In this document: piece after piece, positions 60,410 to 64,000 of the stretch | Layout: every line of letters starts with the position of its first letter | Position numbering within the stretch: position 1 is the stretch's first letter | NCBI GenBank assembly: GCA_022539475.1 | Contig: VCMS01000079.1 | Coordinates: forward strand, 62,001 to 126,000 | Source: Gracilaria domingensis | Taxonomy: Eukaryota; Rhodophyta; Florideophyceae; Gracilariales; Gracilariaceae | DNA: 64,000 nucleotides | Direction of reading: 5' to 3' | Translations under genes and position numbers: made by a program | Notes under the pieces: model-generated | The model's input: the letters and a program-made list of their open reading frames with translations, nothing else | Databases searched by the model: none | Told to the model about the DNA's origin: nothing

Positions 60410-61827
60410 TGTGGTTGTGACGTGGCGGATTCAGAGCATCCTGCACAGAGATGGGCGACATGGTTTATGTTACTGTAACGATCGTTTTTTTTCTGTGTAC
60501 GATTGACCTGGATGCAACTCTTGTATCAATGTTACATAGTCTGATGTATAAAGGATTGGCGATAGCCTTATTTACCGTGCGAACTCAGGTGTCCTTGTTG
60601 GTTTATACCGTTCTTCTCAGTTTCTGGCAACAAGAGCCCGTTATTTTTTTGTTGTCATATCATATCTGATGTGACGTAAGGATATACAGTTCAGGTAAAG
60701 AGGGGCTTTCGGAACGAAATATTCCAGTCTCAGCTCGCAAACTCGAGAGCTTTGTCCAGCGGCGTAGAGTTCGCTAACTTAGCAGTACAAAGTTATCACC
60801 TCCTCAACCCGGTACCTGGGCCCAATAGCACACCCTATCGGGCCCGGCGTACAACTGCTTGTTTGGCATTAAAGTGGAAGTGATGATGATTCGTTTTTGT
60901 GCAGCAGGGATCTCTCACAAGCTTAACTTCATACTGATATCGATGCCGCATACTGCTATGATACCGCCTTGACTGATACTTGACTAATTCGCATATAGCA
61001 CGCTCTTTAGCCCCATCGATTGCCCACTTGCAATGATCCTCTAGTTCATGAGGCCTCCTGTTAGGCACGTCACAATACCCGGGCGTCACCGATCACCGAT
61101 CACCGGAAAACGACATATTGATATGGGCCATATCTAGATACGTGTAGCAATATGTTTCGCGATCAGTCTCACGGGCGAACAGAGCGCCCCGAAGAAAAAT
61201 CTAATGAGCAGCCTGTTGCGGTGCACACCGTGTGCGTGCTTGACAGGTGGTTTTGAACTGCTCCCAAAGGCCCATGTTTGCACATGCTGTCTTCGGGCCC
61301 TCCTTGTGGCCTGGTGCCATAGCACTTGCTACAATAGGTATGTGTAATGTATAACGCCAGGTGAAGCGACCCGACACATTCTGCCTGGCGTGCGGCAAAC
61401 GACATAGAACGAACTCTTCAACAAAGTAATGTCCTCGTACCACTCAATGGACATTGTCCATAGGGAGAGCGAGATAGTACGGCGCCATACAGAACATACC
61501 CCAGCAAGGACTCGGTCGTGTGACCGAGATCTCACCACACAATCTGAACTGGTGGAGCTGGGCTTGGCTTATACGTATATGCACATTTTGGTGCTGCCAA
61601 TGCGCGGTATCCAGAGCATGTAAACTTAGCGTGGAAGGGTGTCTCACCAGTGATGCTGAACATCGAGCTTTTCAGTCGACATCCAGTATCATGATTAGGA
61701 GCAAGATTATCCGCAGCAGTGTAGCTGCATATCAGTTTACACAATGAAATCGGAGATAGATAACAACAAATGAAGACGATGTAGTAACAAGCAGTCGACA
61801 CATTGATATGCATCTTTCAAAATACAT
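60410..61827. other. Intergenic region with unassigned coding-like fragments
   Basis: On the minus strand, 60835-61089 is open and reads as a charged helix (HELEDHCKWAIDGAKERAICEL), and 61169-61405 contains a Cys/His pattern (YCSKC, then CKHG and NHLSSTHTVC). Neither has an ATG in a good context or a neighbour that joins them, and I recognise no family. GGTACC with a GGGCCC pair at about 60810-60845 is present. I see no gene. Confidence 0.45.
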
Positions 61828-63426
61828 TCAACTAGCGTAACTAGTACGACGTATATCCGTAGGACTTGAAGTCATCCTCTGTTCCTTCGTTCTTCTCGAA
61901 GACCTTCGTAGCGGTGGAAGCTTGACATTCCTTGGAACATCCCCAAGCTTGGGGACCCTCCATGAGCTCGAAAGCCGCCTTTGTTGCTCAATCAAAGCCT
62001 GCCTCTTCTTTTCTCTCAGTTTATCTAAAGCGCCCGTCAGGCGTTCCTTCGCATCCTCTGCAGAGGGTAAACGTGCCCGTCGCGCGCGAAGTTGCGATTG
62101 CAAAAGTCGTAAATGAGCAAGACGCCTATCAACTCGCATGTCCCCCGTGATTCGACGGCGTAAAGACGCAAGCCGCTCAACGTCTTGCACTGCAGACTTG
62201 GCCACTCGCATAACGGTCCGCGTCGAATGTAACCGTCTCAATGACGGCTGTCGTTCTGGCGTTGTAGGAGATTGCGGCCTCGGACGTCGAGTTCCAGGTG
62301 TGGACTGAGACCGATTCCGAAGTAATCGCAAGGTGGAAATATCATCATCTGTAGGAAACGTATTGTTCGCAACGGCACTGTCATCGATATCGACATCAAA
62401 AAAGTCCTCCAGCGGTGTCTGTGACGGCGGCGGGTCGACAAGAGAAAGCTGCGAAAGCTGTTCATGCAACTGATACGGCGGCGCCTGACAAACGGGCTGC
62501 AGAGGAGGTGATTTGGGCGACGAGGTCGCAGAGTGCATCGACATATTCTGCTCGGAAGACGAAGTGACTGTCGACGCGAACGACGACGATTTGGATAACG
62601 CTTGGCGCGTCGAATACGCCTGCTTTCGTGGGGATGTGTCAGACTGGTTGCTCAGCGTTGGCGACTTGGGCGGCGTGGAAAGCGGTGTATTCGACCTGGT
62701 GACGTGACTGAAAGGTGAGGAAGGCGGGCGTATACCACTCATGGCGCGATCGTCCCGTATAGCGCGGCGCACCGGCGCAGGTGTACTCTGACGCACGCCC
62801 CGTCGCGAGAGCGCGCGCTGCGCACCACGGGGGGGCGGCAATCGTCGCGACGACCGCAGCGACGGTGGGGGTGCTTGTATCGACGTGCTTGCAGAACGCG
62901 CCTCAGGCGCGGCAGACTTTTGCTGATTGTGCGGCGTGAAGAAGGGATCGACGGCAGAATCGGCGGGAAGATTGGTGCGGAGAGACGGTTTCAACACGGC
63001 TTTCTGTTTCTCGGCGGCTGTGAAGAAGCGGCGGCCTCTGGAGGATGCGGACGACGCAGCGTGCGGACGCGGATGTCTGGCAGATGTGGTGGGCCGCGAC
63101 GACAGCAGACTGCGCTTCGTGGCGGGGGTGGGGCGTGGCGGCTGGAGCGCGGGCGGGTGTTGCTGTTGCTGTTCGGCGGGGAGCACGGCGTTCCACAGAC
63201 GGCGAATGGAGGCCCACAGCTTCATTGGATGCGAGGCGATGGAGGGCGCTGACGGGGAGGATTCGAGCGAAGAGGGGGCGTCATCCCACTCGTCGACGAT
63301 TTGCTGCACGGAGTGGCGGACCTGTTCCGAGAGCTCGAGGTCATCGGCCAGCTGCTCGAGATCGAGCGGCTGCACGGTGGCCAGGGACGGCGCATCGTCG
63401 CTGGCAGCGACGCGACTTCGCTTCAT
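61828..63426 (-). CDS. Basic, largely disordered protein with C-terminal helix
   Basis: 532 residues from the ATG at 63426 (MKRSRVAASDDAP); the frame is open further upstream but there it is GC-rich promoter. Residues 25-80 form an acidic helical start (LEQLADDLELSEQVRHSVQQIVDEW). The middle 300 residues are Ser/Pro/Arg/Gln-rich with many SP and TP sites, as in proteins controlled by proline-directed kinases. Residues about 400-500 are a strongly basic predicted coiled coil (VERLASLRRRI ... LRLLQSQLRARRARL ... LREKKRQALIEQQRR). It is probably nuclear or cytoskeletal by composition; I do not recognise the family. Confidence 0.7.
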   Translation of the reverse strand: MKRSRVAASDDAPSLATVQPLDLEQLADDLELSEQVRHSVQQIVDEWDDAPSSLESSPSAPSIASHPMKLWASIRRLWNAVLPAEQQQQHPPALQPPRPTPATKRSLLSSRPTTSARHPRPHAASSASSRGRRFFTAAEKQKAVLKPSLRTNLPADSAVDPFFTPHNQQKSAAPEARSASTSIQAPPPSLRSSRRLPPPRGAQRALSRRGVRQSTPAPVRRAIRDDRAMSGIRPPSSPFSHVTRSNTPLSTPPKSPTLSNQSDTSPRKQAYSTRQALSKSSSFASTVTSSSEQNMSMHSATSSPKSPPLQPVCQAPPYQLHEQLSQLSLVDPPPSQTPLEDFFDVDIDDSAVANNTFPTDDDISTLRLLRNRSQSTPGTRRPRPQSPTTPERQPSLRRLHSTRTVMRVAKSAVQDVERLASLRRRITGDMRVDRRLAHLRLLQSQLRARRARLPSAEDAKERLTGALDKLREKKRQALIEQQRRLSSSWRVPKLGDVPRNVKLPPLRRSSRRTKEQRMTSSPTDIRRTSYAS

Positions 63427-64000
63427 GGTGCACGCAGGGGGGGCGGGGGGGAGGGGGAGGGCTGACGGACGGCGGGCGCTGGAGGGCGGCGACGGCACGC
63501 GATGGGCTTGAGTACGGAGAAAAAGCGCGCGAGCGACGGCGGTGCGCGCGCGGGTGGAGGAAGGAGGAACCAGAGTGTGGCGCAAAACGCAGCGAATCAT
63601 TTGGCACTGCCTGCCGTTCCGGTGCCCGAACATTTTCGAAACTGACGCGCGCGTGCGCCGTTGCACCGGCCCAATCGGCGCGCTACACGTGCGCCAAATA
63701 AGCTTATTACCGCGTTTGCCTGTCGCTTGACACGCCAAAATTGCTTGTAAGCTGAGCGTGCTTTACAGCTGCGCTGGCCCTTCGAAGCCAGGTGTCACCT
63801 CCCTTGCCGTCATTGCGCGCCAATTCAATTTTACCATGCTTGGCAGAAAAACGCTCCGCTTGGTAGGCGTAGAAGGCTAGAAGGTTACCCTCGGTAACTC
63901 TCAACCTTGTACTCCAGTCAGGCGCGTAAAACCGCAACACGCTGAACCTATGACGCATCTTTTGCTGGCGAAAAGGTACAATGCTTACCGTCAACAGAGT
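63427..64000. other. Promoter of the disordered-protein gene and window edge
   Basis: It contains a G-rich run (about 63437-63463) just upstream of the start and, at 63884-63898, the palindrome GTTACC-CTC-GGTAAC, a variant of the GTACC-type sites. No gene seen before the window ends. Confidence 0.55.

Noticed and set aside
61080-61110. Tandem GATCACC units as a possible CRISPR-like array
   Set aside because: Only two to three short contiguous copies with no spacers, in a nuclear genome.

Overview
The window looks like nuclear DNA of an intron-poor alga with a primary plastid, most likely a red alga. The reasons are: eukaryotic housekeeping genes (RNA polymerase III, Mediator, U1A/U2B'', tRNA thiolation) beside genes with simple plastid-type leaders (ribose-5-phosphate isomerase with Phe at residue 2, a lumenal FKBP with a twin-arginine leader, a plastid-type NusG); a plant-type DDB2 with zinc knuckles; nearly all genes in one exon; and the few introns being 65-85 nt long, two of them with a perfect TACTAAC branch point. 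The genus cannot be fixed from the sequence; a florideophyte such as Chondrus, or Porphyridium, would fit.

Layout. Positions 1-9.1 kb hold no gene I can defend, only diverged duplicated DNA, microsatellites and broken, coding-like pieces. Positions 9.1-21.2 kb hold a membrane metallocarboxypeptidase, mitochondrial ClpX, a histidine phosphatase, tRNA-Arg(ACG), a small disordered protein with a TATA promoter, a large helical protein and a C2H2 zinc-finger factor. A GC-extreme gene-free stretch follows (21.2-24.2 kb). At 24.27-24.35 kb is the most interesting object: a circularly permuted tRNA-Gly(UCC) gene whose 3' half lies upstream of its 5' half. Next come MOG1 and MoaC (tail to tail, 7 bp of coding overlap), a lumenal FKBP, a plastid NusG-like protein and a TKL-like kinase.

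Positions 31.6-34.9 kb are gene-poor with the RNase H end of a decayed LINE-type element. From 34.9 kb to the end the window is gene-dense: CTU2, RPC2, two tandem MAPEG genes, pirin (one intron), a coiled-coil protein with an internal duplication, a new small spliced gene, a DUF493 protein, MED20 (first exon only 14 nt), an MPN/JAMM protease, plastid ribose-5-phosphate isomerase, a secreted protein, an EEF2KMT-like methyltransferase, U1A/U2B'', DDB2 and a basic disordered protein.

Transcription, RNA processing and translation dominate: RPC2 makes tRNAs and two tRNA genes are here, CTU2 thiolates tRNA, EEF2KMT would modify eEF2, MED20 belongs to Mediator, U1A/U2B'' to the spliceosome and MOG1 to Ran transport. 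A short spaced palindrome, GTACC-N3-GGTAC, recurs between genes far more often than chance predicts. Several long open frames begin at GTG or TTG; for those I give the first plausible ATG or a spliced start instead.
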